Origin: Siderastrea siderea
Lineage: Eukaryota; Cnidaria; Anthozoa; Scleractinia; Rhizangiidae
Direction: 5' to 3'
DNA length: 64,000 nt
Assembly (NCBI GenBank): GCA_964030785.1
Contig: OZ034972.1
Coordinates: forward strand, 53,864,538 to 53,928,537
The position numbers and the translations under genes are program-made. The notes beneath the pieces were generated by a model. That model saw only the letters and a program-made list of their open reading frames with translations, searched no databases and was not told the origin of the DNA. This document shows positions 1 to 12,600 of the stretch, in pieces (position 1 is the stretch's first letter; each line of letters starts with the position of its first letter).

Positions 1-440
1 GGCTGATCTTTTCACGTTTTTCCTTTGTTTCGTGGAAAAATCGCCAGTAACTGACCATGGTTTGTTCTTCCTTTGAGAAAATCATTTGATTTCCTTCTCT
101 TGACTTTCTAGGGGTATTCTGTGCACGTGAAAAGGCATTTAATTTAAATTTCAAAACAAGAAAAAATACCCGTGAAAGTGTCCCTTTAAGGGTAAAGTGT
201 TACCAAACTTTGCAGGCAAAAGAGAGTTTTTGTATGAATGGCGGAGCAAGTAAACTCAAGGAAGTGGAAACCGATCATTTCGCTTAATATCGTTTAAGGT
301 CTGATACTGTTATCCCAAGACAGTAATCCACCCCTCCCCCCCCCCCTCCACTCCCCCACCCACTTATTTTGCACTGAATGAACGAGGACGAAACAACCGT
401 AGCTCGGGGAAGAGTGCATTTCGGGAACACGATGCTCAAG

Positions 441-623
441 AGGACATTTGCACAATGGCGTCATTTGACTACAACTACCAGAATCCTTCACGTTGTTGTT
501 TTCTGTAGCAAATTAGGTCCTTTGTTTGTTGAACCTCACTGGAATTACAAAATTTTAATAAGAAAGGGGAAACGAAATGAATTCTGGTAGTTGTAGTCAA
601 ATGTCGTCATCGTGCAAATGTCC
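441..623. repeat. Short inverted-repeat element (MITE-like)
   Basis: Arms of about 43 bp at 441-484 and 581-623 are near-perfect reverse complements, starting AGGACATTTGCAC and running into ACTACAACTACCAGAAT. About 95 bp of unrelated sequence separates them. There is no coding content. I could not identify a convincing target-site duplication, so the superfamily is open. It lies downstream of the last visible exon of the BEACH gene. Apart from it, nothing recognisable was found in 1-685. Confidence 0.7.
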
Positions 624-685
624 TATAGAGATGGCCCACTTTCCATTTTAACATGAAACTCCAGAACTGTTAGTTCTCAACTCAC

Positions 686-3600
686 CTTGAGTACCAACTG
701 CTTTACTAAAAGAAGTAGGAATGCTCTCAGCGAGTGGATTTCTTCCTTTGTTGGACCGAGGTTTTCTGCTGGCCAAACAAGTTTTATATGTGTATAGAAT
801 GAGATATGTTTGCTTAGCGTTTTGAGTCCAGGAAACGCAAAACCAGAGTAAATACAAACCAGAGCAACCGCATCTTGCTCAATAACATACTAAACAAACG
901 CCACTGAATGAACCAATCAAAACTGGAAATAAACAAACCCCACTGAATGAACCAATCATAACTGGGAATAAACAAACGCCACAGAATGAACCAATCAAAA
1001 CTGGGAATAAACAAACCCCACTGAATGAACCAATCAAAACTGGGAATAAACAAACGCCACTGAATGAACCAATCAAAACTGGGATAAACAAACCTCGCTG
1101 AATGAACCAATCAAAACTGGGAATAAACAACCCCCCTGAATGAACCAATTAAAACTGGGAATAAACAAACCCCGCTGAATGAACCAGTCAAACCTGGGAA
1201 TAAACAAACCTCACTGAATGAACCAATCAAAACTGGGAATAAACAAACCCCACTGAATGAACCAATCAAAACTGGGAATAAACAAATGCCACAGAATGAA
1301 CCAATCAAAACTGGGATAAACAAACGCCACTGAATGAACCAATCAAAACTGGGAATAAACAAACCCCACTGAACGAACCAATCAAAACTGGGAATAAACA
1401 AACCCCCCTGAATGAACCAATCAAAACTGGGAATAAACAAACCCCACTGAATGAACCAATCAAAACTGGGAATAAACAAACCCCACTGAATGAACCAATC
1501 AAAACTGGGAATAAACAAATGCCACAGAATGAACCAATCAAAACTGGGAATAAACAAAAGCCACTGAATGAACCAAAGAAAACTGGAAATCAAAAAAAGG
1601 CCACTGAATGAACCAATCAAAACTGGGAATAAACAAACACCACTGAATGAACCAATCATAACTGGAAATAAACAAACACCACTGAATGAACCGATGAAAA
1701 CTGGGAATAAAAACATGCAACCAATGCCAAGCGAGAAAAAATGCTGCAGTTCGAAATTGCACGAATTTTGATATCATGGCAATGACCAAATTTTCATTCC
1801 ATTCTATATCCGCTGTGATTTTATTTACATGAAGTATTCATCAATATGAGCTTACATGTTATTATTGCAAGGAACAATGGAGTAAATTTGTTTTTACCTT
1901 GCTCCAATTTAACATCACTGTCAACCTTACATCTTGTTATCGTAAGAAATAATGTAATAAATTTGTGTTTACCTTGTTCCAATTTGGCATCACTATCAAG
2001 CCAGTAAAATGTCTTTAACATGTACATAAGTCTGCTGACCCCAACATTGCGGCGCAAATGAGCTGCACACCCTGTGCCGGTTGCCAGGTCTGTTGCAAAC
2101 ACACTAAACAACTGAAGCTGAACCTGCAGCGAAACGGAGGATGGATGCTTAAGGTTGTCACACTCTGATCTGCAAATCAAACCCTTTAATAAGGTTCTCT
2201 ATAAATCTTTTTAGTAGTACCTTGGCTGATGCTTTGACCCAGAGGTTAGGATTAAAAAGAATGTGATCTAAGAGACTTCCTAACAGAGCACCAGATCCTG
2301 TAGAGCTTAAAAGATGTCTGCAGAGTAAAATGGATAGAAAACATTGGTTTAATAAAACAAGGGAAATATTTTTTTTTTAGTTTTCTTTACTGTGAATTAT
2401 GAGAAGAATTAAAGAGAAAATAAATCAACAAATCGGGCTTTACTGGTAAGCACCACACATAGCTTTGAAAAAACAAAGAGAATGCATGCCTTGCAAGGGA
2501 CAGCAAAATATTCAGAGCATTTTCTGTAAGATGCGTGGAGACAGCCTGGAAAAGGAAACAAACAGTAACTTAAAAGTGGCAATGTATAGATGGATATAAA
2601 TCATATACATAAATTAAATGAACTAAGGGTGAAAGGGATATAGGAATTCTGGAAGCAGCATCATAAACAGTTGGAAATTAAGCCCCAAAAAGTCAACTTT
2701 ATAAACTGCAAAGAAAACATACAACTAAATGATGAGTCAAAGATTAAACGTAGTTTCTGTTGATTTAACATTTTAAGCATTCCTCCTGTTTTTCCAGAAG
2801 GAGGGAAGGATTAGTTTGCTTTTTTTTTAGCTGTTGTTGCAAGTATGCAGTTCAGTCCACAAGACTCTCGTCTTGTGGACGTTTTGCGCCAAAATCCCCT
2901 TTTTAAGAAGGTGGGGTTTGGGTGGCCAGCTTTAACGTCTTTGACAAGAAAGATCGGTTTCTGTGTAAAAAAGTGACCCATGACATTCCTGCAGAAGCCC
3001 ATCATTAATTTTGTCGTTTAACACGTTGACGCCCATGCTTCACAACTATAGAGTGCAGTTATGGATATACTTTAGTTGCAGCTAAGTTTCAGTTCTACAT
3101 AATTATATACCTTTTCTAACACATGACTGATAACAAGAAAGCCTTGACACTGAATCATTTGCTGCTGACTGGTGCAAGAACTCCGTAGAAGATCAGACAA
3201 AAGTGACAGAAGCACAGTGCTGCACAAATAGAAATTGAAGAACTCAGTAGATTAGGGCTGGGTGCAAGTGATGATTTGGCCTCAAAATCCTAAGTGCCCC
3301 ATTTAGCTTTACACTGGCATAAAACCAGCTATGATGTAAAAAAAGGTACCAGTGATTCAATTCTGTGTTTATTTCTTGTTTATTTGTTAAATTCGAAGAA
3401 TTAAGTATACTAAGCTTATTAAAAATATAAAAAAGCGTTCTCTGGTTTAAAAAGTTTAAGGGAAATATAAGCTTTCGGCTATTATACTATAGCCTTTAAC
3501 GAATGTAAAAAGAAATGAAAGCGCATGATTGGAAATATATGCAAGGGAGGGTGTGAAAAGATTAAACACAAGAATACAATAGAAGTGTAAAAAAGCTAAA

Positions 3601-6600
3601 AATGGACAAAAACAGACAAAATAAGAATTACAATAAGATAGAGTATTGTCTTGGTAGCGGTTTGGAATTATTGTCTGCGCCGACAGTTTTGGCAGTATGC
3701 CAGGATTCTAGTGTTCTTCGAATACGGTAATTGCCTTTGTCTATCACGGTAGCGCCATCAAAATCAATTGAATGATTGTTTTGCCAAGCATGGTTGGCAA
3801 TGTTCGAGCCTCTAGTATAATTTTTAAGATTTCGTTGATGTTCCTTTCTTCGGGTTTTAAAACATCTGCCAGTTTCTCCTACGTAACTCCAACAGCAATC
3901 AGCACTTGGGATTTTGTAAACAACATTGCATTGTAGATCCAGGGGCTGCCTAAACTTAGGAGAAGGGAATTCTTGTTGCAGGGTTTTAGCTGGTTTGCTT
4001 ACTACACGGATGTAATTTTTACGAAGTAATCTGGTAAGAGGTTCAGTCAATCCGCGGATATAGGGAAGACATGCGAAACCCAGGGATGGTTTTATTGTAA
4101 TTCTTATTTTGTCTGTTTTTGTCCATTTTTAGCTTTTTTACACTTCTATTGTATTCTTGTGTTTAATCTTTTCACACCCTCCCTTGCATATATTTCCAAT
4201 CATGCGCTTTCATTTCTTTTTACATTCGTTAAAGGCTATAGTATAATAGCCGAAAGCTTATATTTCCCTTAAACTTTTTAAACCAGAGAACGCTTTTTTA
4301 TATTTTTAATATGTCTTATCCTGGTTACAGTTCAATTTTTAATTATACTAAGCTTATTTCCTTTTTGTAAAATCTGAAGCAACTCAAGCAAAGCTTGTAT
4401 GATTTTTTTGTTCTCTGTCTGAAACAAAACAGAAGAAATTAATCAAGCTTAACTCCTCTTTTGTTTTAGTTGCCCAAGATAATGAGCAATTAGGATTTCA
4501 AGGGCAAACTATCACTTGTCTTTTAAAGGTAACAAATCATTTTGTTTTGCACCAAAGTGTTCACAACAGCAGAAGGAAGGGGAGATCCTGATGGGGGGAG
4601 TTATAGTAGGCCACAGGAGGAGACTCCGCCCTAAAGGGGCGCCTTTTTCGTTTTACTGGTAAAAAAGGACAGGGAAAATTGTTACTTTGGAATTTCAACA
4701 ATCGCTAGAATGTGAAAGGGATAGCAAATAATCTGAATATTCAAAAAGAGGTTGCAAAATTACCATGCTTATAAGCATGGGATAATGGACCGTCTGTGAC
4801 TTAGTTTCTAAAGACTAAAGAAACTGTGATGCTGCCTCTGTGAGGAAGTGAAACACAAAACTTAGGATTGATCAACTGACTTGATAAGGTAAATTGGCCA
4901 CTGTAGAGAAATTGAAAGCTGATATTTCTAGCATTAGCCCTCATCAGAGCGAATCTGCACCCCCCCCCCCCCCACCACCACCACTCCTGATTTGCCCTGA
5001 CGAAGGGCTTATGTTCGAAACCTCAGCTTTTGATTTCTCTACAGTGGCTAATTACCGTTGATAAATCTTAAGTTTTGTGTCTGTGACTTATCTTTGAGGA
5101 ATAAGAGAGGTGTGCAAATGTTCTTGTAGCATGTGGCAGGGTAAGGGTTTGAATTGCAGGGTGGTGCCCGCCTCCCCTATGACCCATCCCAGGAGAGGTC
5201 CAAACATCCCACCTTGCATGCTCTTTGTTTGGTTTTCTGTGCCTTACGTGTAAATGAAGACTAGTGCCCCTCTGCAAATATTGTGCAATCCCCCCTCCCT
5301 GCCGCCGCCATTTAGGTCATTTGTAACGGTTTAAAATTGCCATTTTTTCTTTCATACTTCCTGGCCCCATTTCCCCAAGGGTTCTGTCCTCCTCCCCCAA
5401 GAAAAACATCACCTTTGCCCAGATCCTTGTAGGTAATGCTTGGTAATTCTGGCTTTACAAAAAGTGGTGCCCTGGGACCTAGCCTGCAAGCAGTCTTCTT
5501 GCCAACTCGCAAATTGCAGCTCGGCCGTTAAGATACTCCCGCGAATAACACACTAAATGAGCCCGCTCGCAGGCTATCTGGGACCTTTCTAACCCAAATC
5601 AGCCTCAGAAGAGGGTTTTTGGGATCAGCCACTTGGGACTTTGTATGTGTTCCTGTACAGGAAGCAGGTTTCACTACGGTTCCATGACAGATATGGTATT
5701 GGTAATGTTATTATCTTTCCTCACCATATTGCAACTTCAGGAACTTCACTGGCATCTTCAGCTCCTTCCTGAGGGAAATCCAGTTGGGTGAAAAGTGGCA
5801 GCAGTATCTGTTGGTAATCACAGGAATGCAAACATGTACACATGGCCGAGTTGGTGTGGAGAACAATATTGATCTACCGTAAATGGTTTGAACACAGGAG
5901 TCATATCATAAGTCGGTAAATTATGATTGTCTGGGTGAGTGAAGTCCTGAAAAGGACTGTTTGTGATGACATTGACTGACGTTTCGACAACCTGAGCGAA
6001 AGTCATCATCAGAGTCAAGTGAACTGTGAATCATCAGTAGATGTTATAAGTCTCTGGCAGGTTGTTGTGTTATCTCAGGTATAAAAGGGTACAATTTTTG
6101 TTCTTGGTAGAAATAAGAAGCACCATAAGAAATTACTGTTTGTATATTGAGAGGTAAGGGTTTCAACATTGAGGTAGAGCCTCCCCACATGGAAATTAAT
6201 TGAGAACCCCAGGGTCTGGGGTCAATAGTACTCAGAAGCCCAGGGTGTGGGTGAATATCTTACTTGTATTCCTCCTAATGAGTGTAGAATAGACTGAAGG
6301 GAATTAGTGACAACAGATTGAACTCCCTGAAAAGAATAATAAGAATACTAAGAAGGAAACATTATCTAGGTCATGTATGCATTGCATATTTAACACATGC
6401 ATGGACAAAACAAGTAACAAAGTTTGTAGACAAGTAATGGGTACATCCAGGACATCAGTCAATTCTAACATAATAAAAATCACTCCAACCCTCGTCCCCA
6501 GGGTTGTCCACAACTTTTCAAGTAGCTGGCAAAAATTTCTAAGTAGCCAGATAGCGATAAATAAGAAAGATGGTGAATTTTAAGCTTGGAGAAGAAATAA

Positions 6601-9600
6601 GAAAAGATGGAATAATCAACATGCCGCGAGCGTGGGACAAAGAAAAAATCTGAGTCTCCGACGGGAATCGAACCCATGACCTTCTGTACACCGGTCGGAC
6701 ACTCTAACCACTGAGCTACTGGGAGACTTGTGGCGAGCATAGGTCATATTTACTGAGTTCGCAGTGACACGCGTCCTGTACACTACTAGAATCAGCAATG
6801 TCAAAGTGCCCTATAGGTGATAAATGAAGAAAGATGTTGAATTTTAAGCTCGGAGAAGAAATAAGAAAAGATGGAATAATCAACGTGTCGCGAGGGTGGG
6901 ACAAATACAGAAGGTCATGGGTTCGATTCCCGTCGGGGACTCAAATTTTTTCTTTGTCCCACGCTCGTGACATTCTGATTACTCCATCTTTTCTTATTTC
7001 TTCTCCGAGCTTAAAATTCACCATCTTTCTTTATTTATCACCTATAGGGCACTTTGATGTATGCAGGACGCATGTCACCACGAACTCAGTAAATATGACC
7101 TATGCTCGCCACGAGTCTCCCAGTAGCCCAGTGGTTAGAGCATCCGACCAGTGTACAGAAGGTCATGGGTTCGATTCCCGTCGGGGACTCAGATTTTTTC
7201 TTTGTCCCATGCTCGCGCCATGTTGTTTATTCCATCTTTTCTAGCCAGTTAGTGATTATTGAGCACCAAAGGCGATCCCTTCTAGGGGGGTCTGGGGGCA
7301 TGCCCCCAGGAAATTTTTACATTTTAAGTCCCCAGAAATGGAATTTCCTTGATTCTGAGCACAAATGTCCAATGATGCCAGTTCCAAAAGTAATCATAGC
7401 TTTTCAATTTTATTTGTATAAACTCATGCCTTCAGTGGTTTTCTACATGTAATTCCCAGAACTCAACGTAATGAACTAATGATCGTGTATCTCTGTGCCA
7501 ACCAGATTATTTTGAGTCAAAAAATGGTAATGGGAAATAAGTTTCATTTTCATATATCTGCGCCAGTAAAGGAACAAAAATTTGTCCTTAAAAATATATA
7601 TATCACAAAAGTAGCTGGCACAAACGACTCAAGTAGCCAGTTAATTCTGCCAGCTGCTGGCTGTTGGGGAAAACCCTGCCTCCCCACCTCGGTTCACAAC
7701 CTCTCCTCCTCAGTGGTGTGCCTGTTGTACATTGGCACCTCTTTCTCACCTTAGAGGTGAAAATAAACTTGAACCATGCTCACTAAGCAAAAGTCCAGTA
7801 TCTTTTAGAGGGTCCTTTCAGAAATTCTGACAAGCACCCACTTCACAGTTCTATGAGAGAACCCCCACTCCAGTACGCTGAGATTGAAAAGCAACTGAAT
7901 ATCTAATGAAGACATTGCTTAATGCACTGGCCCTTAAGGCAACTCAGTGCCCAGTGGCCACAAATATACCCAGAAGTAAGCCTGTATTAAAACTAATGTT
8001 CATCTGTGAAATCTCACCTCCAGGATAAGAGCATGTGGTGAATGGCAGAAAAAAGAATGATTCTCTGTGGGTGATGCTTCAAGACACAGCTGCTGGTCAC
8101 AAGCTTTAGGACTGTACATGAATATGATCACAGATGACAAATGGCCTTCATATAACACCTGTTAGATACAAAATAGTATCGCGAGTCAATATTTTAATAA
8201 ACAATCCTTCCACACCTATGCATTGGATACCAGGTGATAAATAACCAAAGGACATATAGTGCTGAGTCAAAAATAATCACCCCATATCTAACAAATAAAT
8301 TGAGTGGAATCATTCTTTCATTAAATTCTCAATCAAATGCAATGGGTTTGTAAAATTGTTGCAAAAAGTGGCCATAGCACAGAAATACTTGACTGTTCTT
8401 TTTGTTGCTGTGTATTTCAACTGTCAATAGGACTGTCCATAAAAAAGATGAAATTGCCTAGCACCAAGCTTTGGAAATTAAACTCAAGCCCGATGTTTGT
8501 ATAATGTAAGAACAAATCTTGTATGGATCCAAACTTAATACCATAAAGGTTTAAAAAAGGTAGCCTGAGAAAGTCCCCACCCTGTAATTGCATCATAAAT
8601 CAGTTCTTAATATATTATAATGTACCTTTCTGTCTTGCTCTGAGAGGGGAGTGTCTATTTCAGCATGAAACTTAAACTGGCCCTGAAATGAAAACAACAA
8701 CTATAGGATGTTGTACAGGAACAGTGGTATATTATACAGTTAATAATTTTTATGTCCATTTCACTGATAGAATGTGTCTGTCAGGAAACAACCATAAAAT
8801 TTGGCACCTACTTGTACATGTAAAAATACTTAATATAAGTGGTTAAATGCAGCTAATGGATGTGATGCTCTAGGGGTGGTATGACAGGCAAGCTTTGTCC
8901 AAACAAGAATTCAGGAATAACTACTACATGAAGGGTAACTAATCAGTGGTCACCTTGTACCCAGGTCCCAGGCGGTGCATGGCTCCAACAGTCTGGGCAG
9001 TAAGGGCCTCAGAGAACACATAAACAGCTGCCATCTGACCACAAAACACGCTTGCACTATCAGCCTTAGGTGATGAACCAATGTAACACTTGTCAAATGG
9101 CTGAAAAGACAACATTGTTATTGTTTGAAGTAAATCAGCAGTTATGCAAAAATGAAAAGATAAAATAACTTTTAATCCTGAAATAGATCAGCCTCGTATC
9201 CACAAATTATCTTACAGCACCAGCCCACCAAGTCCTGGTAGATCCTACAAAACCCTATAAGATCCAAAAGGATCCACTCAGGATCCTGTAAAATCTTTCA
9301 GAATCATCCTCAAGATCTTCGATAGGATCCTGTATTATTGCATCCTCTTGGCTCTTAAACGGATGTTATCAGGACACTGGTCAGGATCCTATAACATCCT
9401 ATCGGTGAAGTTGCACACAAAGCAGCCTACATAGCTATGAGAGCTTAACCCAGTTTCTGTAGCATGAGATAACCAGGAGTATTGCTACTCCTCCTTGAAT
9501 AAGCTGCTGGTCCAACAGAGGGTTTATCCCCACAAGTATGCCACTTAAGTATGTCCTTTAAATATATTTAGCATGACTGCAGATGCCGGGCCTCAAACCA

Positions 9601-12600
9601 CTATACTTCAGATCTAAAGCCCAACACACTAACCAACTACACCACTGCATCCCCCACCTTAAATTCCTGTTAGAATCTTATTAAGATCTTGTGTAGGATT
9701 TCTACCAGGGATGCTCTAACTAACTAAAACATCTAGGTAACTGATGCTCACTTCAAATATTTACTGTCAAATACAAATCAATGAATGTACAAATAATGAA
9801 GCACTACATGTAAACCAGCCATTTGAATCAGACAAGAACAAGTCATAGTCAATAAGAGGTGACAAGAGTTTAACCTTGATAACATTGCACAAGAGTAGCC
9901 AAAAGAGTACGTAAAAGTTAGCAGCCAAGAGAAAAGTCTGAGAGAAAAAGTTGCAAGAAACCAGATTCAAACTCCATAAGAAAGGATTAAAGACCACAAA
10001 AAAAAGAATTCATGATCAAATAACAGTTTGAAGTCTCATAATCTGCCATTCTTGTTTGCACTGGGCTTTAAATTTACCTCATTAGCATGAACTAGAGTTG
10101 TTTCTCCTGTGGACACCACTTTTCCATTGACAAAGCATCGGATCTCACTGGAGTGAAATCTGTTGTACACATGCACAACTGTAACCATGTACCACTGGAA
10201 AATATACACACCAGTCAGTCAAATCAGTTGTTTTCCACAAAAATAAAAGTTCATCACTGCATTATCTGATTGCAGTTAAAAAATTATCTAGCAAACATAA
10301 GATCACCATTGTGTCACCTTTTGAGGATGGAATTCAAATTTAACAAGATGATGAAGGACTTTGTTTTCCCGTTTGCCAGTTTTTACAGCACATTCTAAGA
10401 CCAGCATTGGACCTGAAAAATGAGCTGAATATCCAAGTCCTTTACCAGTACGAAAGCTGAAAAAATAAAGAAAAAAGATACATTGATTAATTATTATATT
10501 TATATTTTAATTTGCAATGACTTAAAGTAATTTATTAATTCTTCCAACATTTGTGTAGTGTATATGATGTTATTCACAGTGTGATTGTGTTTAGGGTAAC
10601 AGAGTTGAAAGCTGGCAGTCTCAGGAGAAGGCCCCATTCTGACAAGAGTTCTACTTCTCTACAATGCTTGTAAATAACCAACTGGTCTGCCCACTGCCAG
10701 TTTTTAACCTATATGAAAGATTCCTTTGAATGCTCAGTCCAACCAACACCTTTTATATAAATTAGTTCATAGAGGACTAAGAAAACCAACCCCTCAAACT
10801 TAAAATTAAATTATGATTTTATTATTAATTCCCAAATTCAAGGCTGTATATAGCCTTCTCAGCTTACCAGTACAAATATGGTTTGCACTTTTCAGCATTG
10901 GCCAGGTGTGATGTGTCAAGACAAAGCCATGTTGAGAAGGTGAAACCTGACTGCAGTGGCCATTTTGAAATGGGTGGCAAGGTGATGGCCTGTGAAATAT
11001 TGAAATACTAAATTTATTCAAGACAGAGTAACAGGGATTATGCTATAATGATATCTGCACCAACATCTGCATGTAGCTTTTGCCTTACAACAGGTTGCAC
11101 TTGGGCCACAGGCAACCCACAAAGTATCACAGTCTTAACAGCATTATTAGTGCCTGTAAGTGACTCAACTAGGGGTACTACTTTGGATTTATCAACTGAG
11201 TTGTGAAGGTAAATTGGTCATCAAAAACCAGTTACTATGGGACCATGAGTTTTCAATAATTGTAAATGTACATAATCTTTTTCCCCATCTCTTTAGTTTA
11301 AAAGGTTTCATTACTATTGTACGTATTTTTGAAAGTGTATGTATGTATATAGTTTAGTCAGACAACTCAAGACTCCTGTTGATAGCAGGGATGCTTTCTA
11401 AGCTCCCTGAATGGACTACCCTGAGTAATACATATTTATATTTTTTCTTATACATATTTTTCTAAATAAAGGCATCTAACCTAATCTAATAATCACCATA
11501 AATTGGTAGGAACTTGTTCCATTACTTGTAAGAACAAGAGGATAGTTCCACTGCATATAAACCAAGTACAACCCAAAATCCTTGATTCACTTTGACGAAG
11601 GGCTAACGCTCGAAACGTCAGCTTTCCATCTCTTTACGGTGGTCAATTTACCTTAGCAACTCAATTGATAAATCCAAAACTTTGTGTTTCACGTCCCCAC
11701 CAACACAGCACCACAGTTTCTTTAGAAACTAAGGTCCCCCTTGTTACATGTAGGGGTATTACTGTCATCCCCCATCACGTGAGAGGCTAACCACTCTGTA
11801 CCTCCATATTAAAGGTATACTGTAGTTACAAAATTGTGTGTTAACTTGATGAAATTATTGTCCTGATACACAGTACAGCAGTTATAATGTACTGTACATG
11901 TACCACACAGAACAGGAGAATCAGCAGTTCAAGTTTAGCAGTGGGATGACCAACTGTCTATCTGTTAACTCCTTGTTCTAGATCTTGTTGTTTTTAAACC
12001 AAACTTTCTGTGGAGCTAGCTTCTCCATCCCCTCCTTCAGTTGCCATTGTTTTTATTACTCACTGCTCCTTCCTGCCCAGAAAAGCTGAAGTAAACATCA
12101 GGCCCATGTTTCTCCAACATCAGCTTAAAGACAGTCAACAACTTTACTGTATGACAGGGCTGCCAATAAAAAAATGTATCATTAGTTTACCTTCAGTCAC
12201 ACCTCCACTTATTGCAGAGACTCCAACCCTCCCTATCTGAAGTCTCCCCTCCCCAGATGTTTCTATAAAATTCTTCCAAATTTATTCTTAAATTTAGGAG
12301 ATTAAAAACAAAATTTAAAAAAATAATAAAATATTTCCTGACTCAGAGCATAATAAAAAAAGATTAAAATGGAATATTTCGTCTGGACCAACGGAACTTC
12401 ATTAGCCACGATAGAAATGTGAACATTAATAAGGGTTATATCACTTCATGAGGGTCTCAAGGGGCCTAAAATAGTGTTATAGATGTTGGCTAATTCGAAG
12501 CCATTGTCTCTATTCAAAGAGGGCTTTTGTAACTGGATCTCAATTGCTTCCCTTATGCGACGTTTGAATGTGTTGCTTTCCATGGCGAGAACTTTTGTTT

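Noticed and set aside
814..1716. Several minus-strand open frames of 80-200 codons (repeats of [15 protein letters not shown] residues)
   Set aside because: They are translations of the 39-bp minisatellite, which stays open because its period is a multiple of three.
2124..2169. Upstream acceptor for BEACH exon 17
   Set aside because: It breaks phase with exon 16; the acceptor CTGCAG|GTTCAG at 2123 gives AK-VQLQLF as in the family.
4364..4425. Possible BEACH exon (minus) after TTTCAG, coding a Leu/Gln-rich stretch
   Set aside because: Joining it to exon 5725-5807 creates a stop codon, and exon 3111-3219 gives the right phase and family match.
6654..7188. Functional tRNA genes
   Set aside because: The anticodon stem does not pair and extra bases precede the D arm; the same head recurs with a constant tail, as expected of a SINE.
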